Origin: Lunularia cruciata
Taxonomy: Eukaryota; Streptophyta; Marchantiopsida; Lunulariales; Lunulariaceae
DNA: 64,000 nt
Direction: 5' to 3'
Assembly (NCBI GenBank): GCA_948567375.1
Contig: OX419756.1
Location: forward strand, 64,990,333-65,054,332
Made by a program: the position numbers and the translations under genes. Position 1 is the first letter of the stretch. Each line of letters begins with the position of its first letter. Shown in pieces: positions 1-12,125 of the stretch. The notes below the pieces were generated by a model that worked only from the letters and a program-made list of their open reading frames with translations, had not been told where the DNA came from and did not search any database.

Positions 1-3000
1 GAACACTATAAATAGAGGTAGAAGGTTTTGGTGGTTGGACAAACAAGCAGGCTCAACCTATTAGTGATAGATCTATGCAACTTCTCATATGTAAGCTTCA
101 CAACTAGGCATCCACTATGTTCCCAAAGAGAGAGAGAGAGGCAAATTATAACAACATATATGGTAATTGTAAATCTTGGACATAGACTAATTCTTGGACA
201 CATTGTTGATGGTTCACACATTGGTGAGAGAGTCAATATTCCAAGAATTGTAGCCTCTTCTCAATGGATCCATTCCACTTTTACCCTATTGTGTTGGCAA
301 TTCCCAATTTTGCTATGACAAGCAACAAAACATGAGGGCAAACAATGGTGACGGTTGGTGTCCACCTTCTCAAACCTATTTTTACCCATGTTTAGCTTTT
401 TTGTTGCATTTTCTTTAGCTACATGAGTCTATTATACTTGAGCTAAACATGTTTTTGATGTCTTTTATCTACTGCCCAAACAGATGATCTACAACAAATG
501 TGGTGCGTAGGGTGTTTTGGGAGATGTTGGAATAGCAAGAAGTTTTTGGTGAGGAATTTTTTTTAAGGTAGGATTCAACAGGTGACACAAGCATTTGGAT
601 ACTTTCAAGTAATCATATAATTTTATCATCACAATCTGGTGTTTACTTCAAATGACCTTTTGTTTATAATATTGCAAATTTTGTATTCTAGGTAGTCTTT
701 TGCACTAAAGCTACCTTTGGATGCATATAATGTCACTTGAAGTCAACCTCAGCTGGTCACAAGTCTGGATAAAGACAAAGGGTAGGATCCTCTTTGAATA
801 GATTTAAAAGTCTGAAATCTTATATAACACGCTATCATGTAATCTTTAGCTCATAAATTAAATTATACTTCCTGCATATTCTATTACATTTTGCTTGCAA
901 AATGGGTTTAAAGGATCTTGCTTAGTGCCCACATTGCATGTCATATGTCATGTCAAGGAAATATTGCTCTCACAAAATCTCAAGGGGAAAAGGGTTACCA
1001 AAAAGTAGGATTGTGACAAAGAAAGCAAGTAAGTTGGAAGCATGTTAGGCAACACACGCTTCACTATGGCAAAACTTGCTCTTAATGTCATCGTGAAGAA
1101 GCCTCATGGCACCTTACGCAGCCTGAAAGGTTAGGTAGAATGTGCCATCTACCATGCAAAGATCTTCAAAAGATATTGATCCTATAACCACCATTAGTAA
1201 CAACCATAAGTAAATGCTTGCCAGATATAAAGTACATGTGCTCTACCATGGATGCCCCACACTAACATATAGCCCACACCTTTTTTGCAGATTTCTACAC
1301 ATGGTTATATGGGAAGTCAATGTACAACACATTGTGCAAGATGTAGTTTACCAAAGTGAATTCAAAATACCCAATAAGTTTCAACTAATGCAATGCACCA
1401 CGTGCAACCACATTAACCAAAATCTCATTCTTATCAAGGGAAACGTTGTGTTGATTGGGAAGATACTACTTTTAATACTTGGAATTCAAGATACCTTCAC
1501 ATAATTATGTTCCTTTCTAACTTGAAAATTTCATATATATTAAAGTTCTCTTCATTAGTCATTAGAAGTACATATTAAAATCAAGAGAGAGCCAATTCAT
1601 GAAAATATATATAAGTTGGAAACATTGTGATTTTGATTTGACAAATTCGTTTCAAGAGTATATCACCCTTTTCAATATTTTTTAACTCCTATCCCTGTGC
1701 AAAAAATGTTACTCCTTTCTCTACGTGGATCTAAGTGATTGTATCTATTTACTTATGTATGTATAGACTATCTATGAACTTTATTGTATTGTATGAGAGA
1801 CACTAGAAACAAAAAATGCAATATGGTTTCAAATCAATCCATGCATGCATGTATGAGATGTTGAGAAAAGCATAATAGATTGAAGAATGACCCCAAAATT
1901 GCAAGGTGACAAGGACATATCTTATAAAAATAAAAGTTAAATAGAAATCTAGGTCAAAAAACAAGAAAAAAATAATCAAGAACCAAAAAAAGAGTGTAAT
2001 ATAGCTTTCTTTGGACTCAATTGAAGGGCAATGTAGGGAACTACATCCCAACATACAAAGTCCTCAATCCACTATAAAAGTGATATGTCTTCTCACTCCA
2101 ACTTGCAAATTTCTTTATCTTTATCATGGTAAGTTAGTGGGTAAACATACCAATCCTAATCATTAATCCTAATTCTTTTAATGTAAGAACATGGCAAAAG
2201 TTTGATGGTTCAATATATTAGCATGAGTGGATATGATTTCTTGGGACTTCAAACTTGTTCACTTTTGGGGAGTAAGTATAGACATTTTGCACCCTAATAT
2301 TAATGATAGCATTGTTCCATTGATAACTCAAGGCAATGCTCAAAATTGACTTGTAGCGAATGTAAAATACCTTGTGGCAATACTATCATATTAGACAAGG
2401 AATCCACCTAACATGATGAAGCTACATGTGATATTAGGATAATCTTTTGTTGTGTTGTAATATCCTTGCAGATATTATAAAACCAATGCATCTAAGAAGA
2501 CATTTTGGCATAATGATAATAAATCTAGTGGATTTTGTGAACAAGAATGTAAACAACTTCCTCATGTTAGAAAAGCAAGTGCACATTATTCTTATGATGG
2601 CACCAATGAAAAAATTATGATGCTTTTGCATACATGCTTCCATACCTTCATACAAGCAATGCACACATAAATTGTAACCACTATGGGACAATTCATAACG
2701 TACCTCATTCAAGCAAAAGAATGGAAGCAACTCATAACTTACCTCATTCAAGCATACCAAGCAAGTTTGTAGAAATAAGTGCAAGCTAGGCATTCCTAGC
2801 ATTGCACTTATTTCTACAAAAGAAAGATATCAAAGAAGGCTATAAATGAATATATCTTGAGAAAAATTGCCAATTTTTTTATTATATAACAAAAATAGAA
2901 ATGCTCTAATATGAGAAGCCCATGCACCTTCCTAATAAGTGTTGGTAATGAGACTTGAACCGCTAAAATTCCCAAAAACTCCTAATATTTGCTTGATTCT

Positions 3001-4511
3001 ACCTCTTCTATACTAACCAATGCATCTCAAAAGAAGTTTAGACCAAGATATATGATGATGATCCCATCTCAAAACAATAATTTAGGAAAGTCCAATTCTT
3101 AATATAATTTAAGATTTTTGTAACATACACTTACACACCTTAAAATCATTTTGAACTTTTAAGTCTTTGTTGTTGATACAAGTTGTTTAAGAAATGGAAT
3201 GATAATCAACATTGAAGGATACCATTTACTATAAGTCCATCTTACTAGCGGCAAAATGATAGTTCTTGTATGCCAAACTTGAAGAAAAAATAAATGCTCA
3301 ACAATCCAATTGCAAGTGTAGATGGTTAAAACTTGGTGATGGTAGTGGTAAGATTAGTGATGAAGACTAGAGATTTCTTTTCACTTACACTCTCAAGGTG
3401 ACCTTTGTTACTTAGTCACTTGTATAATGATCTCACCACCATTCCAACATCAACCAACTTGATTAAATATGAACTTCCCCAAAGCCTTCATAAACTCAAT
3501 CAAAACCTCATTGCACCCCTAAGGTAAATTAGGTTATCTTGATGCAACATCAAATACTCCTCTCTTATTTAGGGAAGAATCATACATTGTCGTCAACAAG
3601 AGATATTGTGCCAAAAATAATTTCAAGTACATGTACAAAACAACAATGAACTCTACAATATCCATGACTAAATAACAAACCTCATTTTCAACCTTATGAA
3701 ATATATGTGACCTTGTTCTCAATCCAACAAAATAACATCAATTTCTTACTAGGGAAATCAAGCCCTAGCACAAAGATCCACTGTGAAATTCTATAGTTTG
3801 ATCCAAATCCCAAGAAATATAATACAAGCTTACACCACCACAACACCAAATTTGCTGAATCTACTTACACACTATACCAACATTCTGACAAACCAAGAGG
3901 CAATACCTTTGCATAGTTATCTTTTCAAAGTTCAAAGTCTTGATACACAAATCTAAAGTAAATAATATTCAAACCTCAACCAATACATCCAAACAGTACC
4001 AATTAATCACCACCAATCACAAGATTCATGTTATTCTTTGCACATCTTGAAGATCCACAACTAAGGGAAAAAATATTCTTGCTTTCTTTTAACCTATTGA
4101 GTATGACCTTTTTTACATTTTAGATTGGCTAGTCCACCAGCCAACCCACCTTTTTGCTCTACATAACTTGGAGATGGTCAACTTACTTGTTGGCCAATTA
4201 GCAACAACCTCTCATAAGACCCAACAACAACAAACAAATATATTAATTGTGCCTTCTCTAAACATAAGTGGGCTAATCTAGACTACATTAGCTCACTCAT
4301 AGGTCATTAACTTGGTCTTGGTACCCCAAGATAACACAATTTATGGCGCAAAGAACTAGTGCAAAATTCACATTGCCCTTGAGAATGTGATTCACTCTAA
4401 TTATTGAGACTATCACATTGGCTCTTACATGTCATTTTTAGCAAATGTCAATCTATCTCTAAAGGACTATCTATAGCATTGCCAACTAATCATATTAATT
4501 ATGGTAGGTCG
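1..4511. other. AT-rich non-genic stretch, no gene recognised
   Basis: Both strands carry only short open frames broken by many stops, and none resembles a known protein family. The composition (long A/T runs, scattered short direct repeats) matches the retrotransposon relics further right, so this is probably decayed transposon DNA, but no domain can be named. A short direct duplication with a 39-bp period lies at about 2,694-2,760, and a near-perfect hairpin at 2,766-2,820 is listed separately. Confidence 0.6.
2766..2820. repeat. Near-perfect 25-bp-arm hairpin
   Basis: The left arm 2,766-2,784 is the exact reverse complement of 2,802-2,820 (19 bp). Inside it, 2,785-2,790 (GCTAGG) pairs with 2,795-2,800 (CCTAGC). 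One unpaired A at 2,801 and a 4-base loop (CATT) remain. Such a foldback could be a tiny MITE relic, a miRNA-like hairpin or a chance product of inverted duplication. No target-site duplication or promoter was recognised. Confidence 0.85.
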
Positions 4512-6002
4512 CAACAAATATACAAAATACACATGTTGTGGGAGCTAAGAAATGAGTATCTATAACATTACAAACTTAATCACATTAATCATGATAGATG
4601 ATGTGGTGCTGAGAATTTTATTTTTTTGTGTATAAATATAGATAATGTATAGATATTGGTCTATTAATATTATATAGATAATGGGAAATTCTTCATGGGT
4701 ACTCAATAAAACTCAAACTTTTGTCAAACTTCTGAGTTAAGTAAGACCAAAGGAGGTTCTTCTTAGCAAAAGAATTTTTCTACATGCACTTTGTGGCCTC
4801 ATCTTTATGGTTTCATGTCCAAATGGCACAATCTTTATCAAGTTGGAAATGTCTCTTCAAGGGCTTTCTATTATCACCAAAATCATAGGGTTTGGAGGTC
4901 TATAGCTATTTTTTACAAGCATTTGATATTTTGAGAGTAGATATAGAAGTGCATTAGTAATGAAAAGATGTTTAATGAAAATTTCTTTGGTTGTAGCCTA
5001 AGTTCCACCAAACTTTGCAATTATGTAAGAAGAAGAGATTGAATCCAAGTTCTTCTTTACCTGAACCTTTACTTGAATGTAAGAACTTTGGAGTAAACTA
5101 CAAACTCATTTGGAGAGTGAACTCATTTGAAGTAAACTCATTTGGAGGGTGAACCGCTAGAACCTAGAGTTTCAGCAAAAGATGGTATGGAAATTAGAGG
5201 ATAAGTAGAGAAGTTAAGCAATTTAGACCGTCCAACTCCAATAGTTGACATAGTAGATTAATGTAACGGCTGAAGTAGTAGTTAGTTTTTAGTTTTTGTA
5301 ACTTATGAGTGGTTTGGCTGCTTAGAGGAAACATTCAAAGTGCTTTGTGTTCAGCCTGAGCAGAAGGTGAATAAGTGAAAGAGCTTAGTGCTCTAAGTCA
5401 TTTTTTCTTAATTTGAAAATGCAGATTCTGCAACTTTGGTTTTGCATGTATGAAGAATCTTTGCAATGAAGTGATAAATGTTCTATGAGTTTGATCTTGA
5501 GCATTTTTTTCTATGTGTCTTTGATCCATAGTCAAAACTTCCAAAGAAATACCTTGACAGATCTTGAGTGAATTGTAGTATTGACAATAATCAGCATTTG
5601 AGATGAAGTGTGGAGAGTTTGCGATGACGTACTTTATGCTAAATGTGTACCTTATGGGAAGTGTGGAACATGATTTTGAGTGAAGAACCTTCATAAAGAT
5701 GTAGATGCCTTCATGTTAAACTAAAACATCATATTCATGACCAATTTGGATTCAGAGTTATTAAGATTGTGATTTTTGAGTTGTTATTTTACAATATATG
5801 TTCTTGGTGTTGTTGTGCTCTTTTGGAGTGGTTTCTCCCCAAGAGTTTAAAGATGCAAAGAAATACATTGGTGAATTTCACTTTTTGTTTAACTATTTTT
5901 GACCAATATCCTTGTGGGAAAAAATAGTACTCACAATTCTAGTATAATTAGGTAACTTATGTGTTGTTTCAATAAATATCAACAAATATACAAAATACAC
6001 AT
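4512..6002. repeat. Interval bounded by identical 23-bp direct repeats
   Basis: An identical 23-bp AT-rich sequence occurs at 4,512-4,534 and at 5,980-6,002 in the same orientation. The interval between has a TATA-like run at about 4,630 and transcript-end-like sequence near 5,290-5,400, loosely like retrotransposon LTR material, but no coding domain. It could be an inserted relic, or the repeats may be short copies left by an older duplication. The assignment is open. Confidence 0.4.
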
Positions 6003-6059
6003 AACATAGGAACTACTTACAAATTTAGGATTCTAAGCTTATCTTTTTTTGAAAATTAG

Positions 6060-6870
6060 GCACCTTCATGGCAAGCAAGTATAGATAAAGCTTGCAAAAT
6101 TGAAGCAACACATGCAACTCCACCATTTGAGTTGGTAATTTTCACTTGACTAGACAAAATGACCTTATCAACCTTTATAAGGTACTATATGTAGCTTGTA
6201 ACTTGTATCCAAGGGCTACTGTTTGTACTATATGATATTTAGCAATGATTCTCTTATATAAAATTATATCAAGCTTTTCAAGCACAATGATAATTGCTCT
6301 ATGGCTTTTCTTGTGCATGTTAAGCAAAAAATCTCTCCAAAACTTGGAACTTTGAGATCAAACACTAGTGGAGAATTTTTCTCAAAGTCTATAATACATA
6401 CCTCAAATCTCACAAGTATTGCAAGACAACTCACAATAATCTACACTCCATCATAGAATAATTCTATTGGGCACAAGAACCAAAATTTCCTTAATACCAC
6501 CTGGATTGTGCTTCATGAGGCAAATTTATCAAAATCTTTTTGGGACAAGAGTATATGTTGTATGACATACTTGCAAAATTAGTGCAAAACAAGAGTACTT
6601 CACCATACAAGTGGTATTATAACCATAAGCCCAACCTCTTACATGTACAAGTATTTGGATGCATAATCTAATACTGCATATACCAAAGCTACAAACTAAG
6701 CTAGATAAGAAGTCTACAAAATGCATCTTCTTTGGTTACTCTACATTATGGAAGGTCTACTTGGTTTAGAAGAATTGTTGTCATCATGTTGTTAATTCCA
6801 ATAATATCATCTTCCATAAGGCCATTCCTTATAAACCCCTTTTAACTCTTCTTGTTATACCCTCTAATTA
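6060..6870 (+). mobile_element. Copia-1 relic, 5' fragment (integrase)
   Basis: Conceptual translation with several frame changes gives a decayed Ty1/copia integrase. Recognisable pieces are an LRS-N--GEF stretch and a QLT--YTP stretch at about 6,330-6,440, a LHEANLSKSFWDK stretch at about 6,510-6,545, and the copia landmark KCIFFGYS at about 6,720-6,745. The frame is broken by stops and shifts, so it is dead. Reading stops at the left edge of the gypsy LTR at 6,871, and copia coding sequence resumes right of that gypsy at 13,177 in the same orientation. I infer one copia element split by the gypsy insertion. Its left boundary and LTRs were not found. Confidence 0.75.
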
Positions 6871-7296
6871 TGTAACAGAATGGAGTTTAGCAACAAAGTT
6901 AGTCAAGGTTAACAAAGTAGGAAATAGGCCAAATTAGCCTAAAATATTCTAGAAGTATCTACAAAGCTTCTTGGGAAGCTTCCCACTAGCTTAGCTTGCA
7001 TCCTAGGAAGGTAGTTTCTAGAAGGAAGCTTCTAAAATCTTCCAACTAGCTTAGCTTGCACGACAAGTAGGTAGCTTCAAGAAGGAACCTTCTTGAGAAG
7101 CTTCCCAGTTCACTTGGCTTGCATTGCAAGAAAGTGACTCAAGGAAACTTCTTGAGAAGCTTCTCAAGGGCCTTGTATGCTCTCTATAAATATAAGAGCT
7201 AAAGCTCATGCTAGATATTTGGATTTTTCCCTCATTCAAGTGTCCCAATGTGAGCTTTCATTCTCCTATTTCTCTCCTCCGTCTTGATCTTTTACA
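6871..7296 (+). repeat. Gypsy-1 5' LTR
   Basis: It begins TGTAAC and ends TTTTACA, followed at once by the Met-tRNA primer-binding site. It is rich in AAGCTTC-type short motifs repeated in both orientations. A TATA-like CTATAAATATAAG lies near 7,183-7,195 and is the likely promoter TATA of the LTR. It aligns along its length with 12,769-13,176. Confidence 0.9.
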
Positions 7297-7312
7297 TTGG
7301 TATTAGAGAAAG

Positions 7313-8470
7313 AATGGGATGGATGGAATTTATGAACCATTGAATCCACTTTCACCAAACCATTGGGATTTTTGTGTCCAAGTATTACCCAAGCATTGTT
7401 TCACACAACTCATCACCTCATGCTTTGGACAAGATTTTCTACATATGATCACCTTGTCTAAGGAACCCTTGGTGCTTCAGTTGTAACTTATGGAGAACGG
7501 TGGATGTGTTACATCTATGCGTTAATAAATTAGATAAATAGTGTGATAGAGTAGAAGCCATGATGGCGATGCCTGAAGTTATCCTTACTATACAGCAATA
7601 AATTGAGTACCCTACTCAATTGTTGAATGAACAAGACCATCATAGAACAAGAGTAGGTAGAGAGAGCACTAGTACGAGAAGGAGAAAAGCAAATCCAATT
7701 TCCAAAACCTAAGGTATTTGAAGGTAAGAATCTTTGGATGTAGTAGAAAATTTTTTGTTTGATTGTGAATGTTACTTTGAAGCAACAAACCTTCAAGATG
7801 AACAAAGACAAATTTTATTGGCCTCAAGCCAATTGGATGGAGTGGCTAAATTATGGTTGTGATTCATAGTGGAATGAGTTGAGCGGTAGTCTATCACGCC
7901 AATCTTGACATGGGTAGAATTCAAGAGTGCAATAATTGGGAAATTCCAAGCTATAAATGCCACACAGACCGCACAAGATAAGTTGGTTGAATTGAAGCAG
8001 ATTGGCTCGATAAGAAGCTATGTCACTAAATTCTAGAACACCATTATGCAAATTCTAGATTTCTAGATGGAGAAGCTCTAGATTGCCTTGTGAGAGGCTT
8101 GAAGTCCCGCACCAGACTAGAAGTGACTATGCTGAGCTCAAAGACTTAGAGGAAGCCATGCAATTGGATGAACGCTTTGATTGCTTGATTGTGACAACTT
8201 GGTCTTGACCTCTGCCTCTCCGAAACCCACCCATGCACTATACATGGATGGAGGAGCCAATACCAATGGAGATCAATGTTATCTAACAAAGATCACTTGG
8301 CACAATAGATCGTGAAAGATTACAACAAAATAATGGATGTTTCCATTGTTGCCAAATTAGACATTGCATTGCATAGTGTCCACTTAAGAATGAACGACCT
8401 CAACAAGTCGCCCAAATGGAAATTGTGGAGCAGAACGATCAAGGAAACAAGGAATCCTAGTAGGAGATTT
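7313..8470 (+). pseudogene. Gypsy-1 gag relic with zinc knuckle
   Basis: This is decayed capsid/nucleocapsid sequence of a chromovirus. Around 7,935-8,035 the translation reads GKFQAINATQTAQDKLVELK, typical of plant gypsy gag. At about 8,338-8,385 a CX2CX4HX4C zinc knuckle is readable (C-F-H-C then H then C) with a stop just before the last cysteine. In-frame stops occur throughout. In a live element this protein packages the RNA; this copy cannot be expressed in full. Confidence 0.75.
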
Positions 8471-8483
8471 TGAGTCGCCTACT

Positions 8484-8756
8484 ATGAGCTTGATTAGTTC
8501 CAATGGGATTAAAGGTGCAACCTTTGCAAGTTTACTTCACGTGCAAGGTACGATATCTAATCAGGGTTGTAGGAATTTGGTTGATTTTGGAAGTTCAAAG
8601 AATTATATATCTATGCAAGTAGCAAAAGAATTGGGTATTCCTATCAAGCCAGTAATTAGAAGTAGATTGATGATGGCAGATGGTAGAAGGGGTTTTGCAT
8701 TCCGTACCTCGCATCCTGTACCTTCAATATTGGGAAGGAGTATTTGGAGTGTATGA
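8484..8756 (+). pseudogene. Gypsy-1 aspartic protease relic
   Basis: An open stretch of 90 residues matches the retroviral-type pepsin-fold protease of gypsy elements. LVDFGSSKNYIS aligns with the usual LIDSGSTHNFIS active-site segment, followed by a VAKELGIPI stretch. The catalytic D-S/T-G triad reads D-F-G here, so activity is not expected. In a live element it would cut the gag-pol polyprotein. Confidence 0.7.
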
Positions 8757-9099
8757 GGTTTGTAGTTACACTTGATGTCATTCTAGGACTACCTTGGCTT
8801 GAACGTCATAAGGTTCAATTTGATTGGACCCGATGATAAATTCAAGTACAACACCAAGGTAGGAATTTCTGATTAGGTTGTCTGGCACCTTTGAGTAAGA
8901 CATCTAAGAATAGTCAGTCCCAAGATGGGAAGTTAACCAAGAAAGCAGCCATGGAGCAAGCTTTGAAGAGATGAGTCGCTAGATGAGAATTTTGTTAGTG
9001 AAGCAACCATAGAGCAAGCTTTGGAGGAAGATAAGTTTGTTTTTGCAGTGTAGATCAAGTTGATTGCACAAGGACAATCTGAGGAGGGTCAAGAGCCTC

Positions 9100-10993
9100 A
9101 TCAAGCAATGGTTGATCAAATAATTCAAGAGTTTGTGGATGTGTTTCTGGATGATCTACCAAAGGAATTACCCTCTGATTGTGGTATGATCTTCAAGATT
9201 GATTTATTGTAAGGGAGTACTCCAGTGAGTAGACCAATCTATTGACTCTCACCAAAGGAGTTGAAAGAGTTGCAAACATCACTTACAGAGTTGATGGAGA
9301 AGGATTTCATACAACATAATATTTATAATACCAAGAGCTAGCCATATGATCTAGATGTGAAATTTGGTTTGGTAATATTTAGAATGATGTTATACATGAT
9401 GGAAAAAATAGATCAGATAGAAGTATCACCAAAAGAGTACTTCTACTAATATGGCAGAAACAAAAGCAGACTTGAAAATCAATAGAAACTATAGCTAGAC
9501 ATATGAGTTAAAGGTGAGCATTGGTTTGGTAACATCAGGAAGGATGTTCCACATGATGGACTTAGTAGATCAGAAAGAGGTTTCACCAAAAGGGGACTTC
9601 TACTGATAGAGTAGGAATCAAAATATGCTTGAAATCTTTAAAGGCAATTTTGGCGGCCTAAATGGATGAATTAGGCCTCAAAAATGAGCAAATTCCCCCC
9701 CCCCCCCCCCTTCCTCTTCCATGAAAGGAATGGTTGGCCTTCCCTTCCCCTGCTTTGTCTTGTCAAGAGATTCCCAATGATACCTCATCCACATGATTTT
9801 GAGATTCTTACAAGAAGATTCCCTCTAGTCAAAGGTTGTTTGACCAACCAGATAGGACCAAGAGCAACATGTCACCCATCCAAGTAATTAATCCAAGGGT
9901 GGAGCTTGCTGACATGTCACCTATCTATGTGTCTAATCTTATGGTGGAGTTTCCTTGAAGGAGATCCTCTTTGTCTATATAGTAAAGAGAAGGTGCTCCT
10001 TTGTGGCATCGGAGGATTGAGTGTGAAATTTATGTTTTCTTTCTTCTCTTGTCCCCAGAGTATTACAACACCTCTCCTTGGGGATCACCCATACTATTTG
10101 TTCCAAAGAAAGATGGAGGACTTCATTTCTGTATTGATTACCATTGACTCAATAAGCAAATAGTGAAGAATGCATATCACTTGCCTTGGATAGATGACTT
10201 GCTTGATCATTTAAGCGGAGCACAATACTTCTCCAAGTTGGACCTTTTTAGCGGCTATTGGCAAATCTCCATTGATAGGGAAGATGTACCAAAGACTGCC
10301 TTTTGCACAAGGTATGGGCATTTTGAGTGGAGAGTTCTACCTTTTGGGCTCACTAATGCTCCAACAGTCTTCATAGATCAGATGCATTGGGTGTTGGATG
10401 GACTATTAGACTGATATGTGGTGGTGTTCTTGGATGATATCTTAATCTATAGTAAGACTGAGGTAGAACACGTGAATCACATGCAAGAAATCCTAAGACG
10501 ACTACAATAGTGGAAATTTTATGACAAGAAGTCAAAGTGTACCTTTTGGCAGAAGGAAGTTACCTTCTTAGATCACAAGATCACAACATCGGAGGGGATC
10601 AAGATAGAAGAGGAGAATATCAAGGCTATTACTGATTGGCCTACTCCAAAGGATGCTATAAAAGTATGGACATTTAATGGATTGGCCAATTTTTATCGAC
10701 AATTCATCCATTATTATACTCATGTCACTGCACCATTGACTGACCGCTTGGAGAAGAACTCAAGTTTTCAGTGGACCACCAAGCACAAAGAAACATTCTA
10801 GAAGTTGAAACATATTGTGTCTTCAAGACCCATTCTTCAAGCATATGATCCTCGGCTACCTTGTGTAGTTTATTTTAATGCTTCTAACTTTGCAATTGGA
10901 GCCGTGTTGCAACAAGAATTCCCAAATGGATTGCATCCCATTGTCTTTGGGTCTTGCCAACTAAATATAACCAAAAGAAATTACTCTGCTTGA
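9100..10993 (+). pseudogene. Gypsy-1 reverse transcriptase and start of RNase H, interrupted
   Basis: Ty3-type reverse transcriptase in two blocks. The left block (about 9,130-9,335) carries DDLPKELPSDCG and SPKELKELQTSLTELMEKD. It breaks off at an LTR-like insertion and resumes at about 10,072 with [18 protein letters not shown]. Downstream come [28 protein letters not shown] and the active-site FLDDILIYS at about 10,430. Connection and RNase H sequence follows, including ASNFAIGAVLQQE near 10,880-10,920. Stops occur before FLDD (about 10,411) and elsewhere. In a live element this enzyme copies the element RNA into DNA; this copy is dead. Confidence 0.88.
9335..10070 (+). repeat. LTR-like repeat B, copy 1, nested in gypsy-1
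   Basis: This block splits the gypsy-1 reverse transcriptase between the codons for TKS and PWGSP. It aligns with 62,940-63,530 (+) and, reversed, with 57,195-57,810, so it is one of three copies of an LTR-like family. Flanking AGCTA/ACCTC may be a decayed 5-bp duplication of AGCTC. The left 130 bp is present twice in tandem (about 9,335-9,465 and 9,490-9,620), which the other copies lack. A run of 16 C lies at 9,695-9,710. No coding domain is visible. Confidence 0.75.
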
Positions 10994-11332
10994 GATCAAG
11001 AACAACTTACAATGGTATATGCCACCAAGGTATGGAGGCATTACGTCTTGAAGAAGCATGTGATCATGAGAATTGATCACAAACCATTATTGCAAACCTA
11101 ACATTTGGAACATATGAAGAGTCAACATCATCAATAGGAGGAGCAACTCCAATTGTTTGACATCAAACTTGAGTACAAACCATGTCGGTTCCATGTCATC
11201 CATGATGCCCTATTACAACATCCTAATTTGAAGTCTCTTTGTCTCATCATGGGGGCAATTACAACGGTGTCAATTGACTCCAAGGTCCAACATAAGTTTT
11301 GGTCAGCTCTATAACAAGATCCCTTCTTCCGG
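10994..11332 (+). pseudogene. Gypsy-1 RNase H, 3' part
   Basis: The translation continues the RNase H domain after a stop at 10,991. Readable pieces are DHKPLLQT at about 11,077-11,100, preceded by HYVLKKHVIM, and FDIKLEYKPCRFHVIHDALL near 11,157-11,215. These match the usual end of gypsy RNase H before the integrase zinc domain. The same DIKLEYK segment occurs in the minus-strand relic near 60,390. Stops and frame changes are present. Confidence 0.75.
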
Positions 11333-12125
11333 ATGGTACATGGTCATCTTGCAACATGCAACAAGGAGTGCAACACCTTCTCCTTCAAGGAAGGCCTTTT
11401 ATTCCATGAGGACCGGATGTATGTTCTAGGCAAAGGTGATTGTCGACTTGTGTGCCTTCAAGAAGCCCATGAATTACCAATTGCTGGTCACATGGGTGTG
11501 GAAAAGACCTTGAGTACCCTCCAATGCCAATAGTGGTGGCCCAACATGGCACAAGATGTTTGGGAGTTTGTCTGATCATGTGAGAGTTGTCAATGCAACA
11601 AAGCTAGTAACCAGAAACCAATTGGACTCCTTCAACCACTCCCCATTCCATCTACTCATTGGGAACATGTGAGCTTGGATCTCATTAACTCCTTGCCCAA
11701 GACAAAGCAAGGACACATAGCAATTGTGGTGTTTGTAGTTAAGCTTAGTAAGAAAATCCATTTGGCACCAATAATTGATATTTTGGATGCTCCAACCTTG
11801 GCAAAGCTCTACTTTGACAATGTATTCAAGTATCATGGGATGCCATGTGTACTCATCTCCGACCGTGATCCTTGCTTCACTAAAAAAATTTGGCAAGCAC
11901 TCTTCCAGATACTTGGCACCAAGCTTGCTTTGTCCACAACCTATCATCCTCAAATTGATAAACAAATTGAACATGAAAATCACACCTTGGAAGATATGCT
12001 TTGTGCTTTTGTAAACAATCACCATACCAATTGGGATGAAGGTCTTGCAACTACAGAGTTTGCATACAATAATTCTAAACATGCAAGCACCAAATTCTCT
12101 CCTTTCTTTCTCTATTTTGGCTAAG
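11333..12125 (+). pseudogene. Gypsy-1 integrase
   Basis: Retroviral-type integrase. The HHCC zinc domain is readable as HELPIAGH at about 11,470-11,490 and CESCQCNK at about 11,580-11,603. The catalytic core follows with D in SLDLINSL (about 11,675-11,695), D in LISDRDPCF (about 11,852-11,878) and E in QIDKQIEHEN (about 11,950-11,980), so the D,D,E residues remain. The core stretch from 11,669 to 12,124 is open for 151 residues. Stops interrupt the zinc domain. In a live element it inserts the DNA copy into the chromosome. Confidence 0.9.

Noticed and set aside
11576-12082. Minus-strand open frame of 168 residues
   Set aside because: Antisense to the gypsy-1 integrase core, whose D,D,E motifs are on the plus strand.
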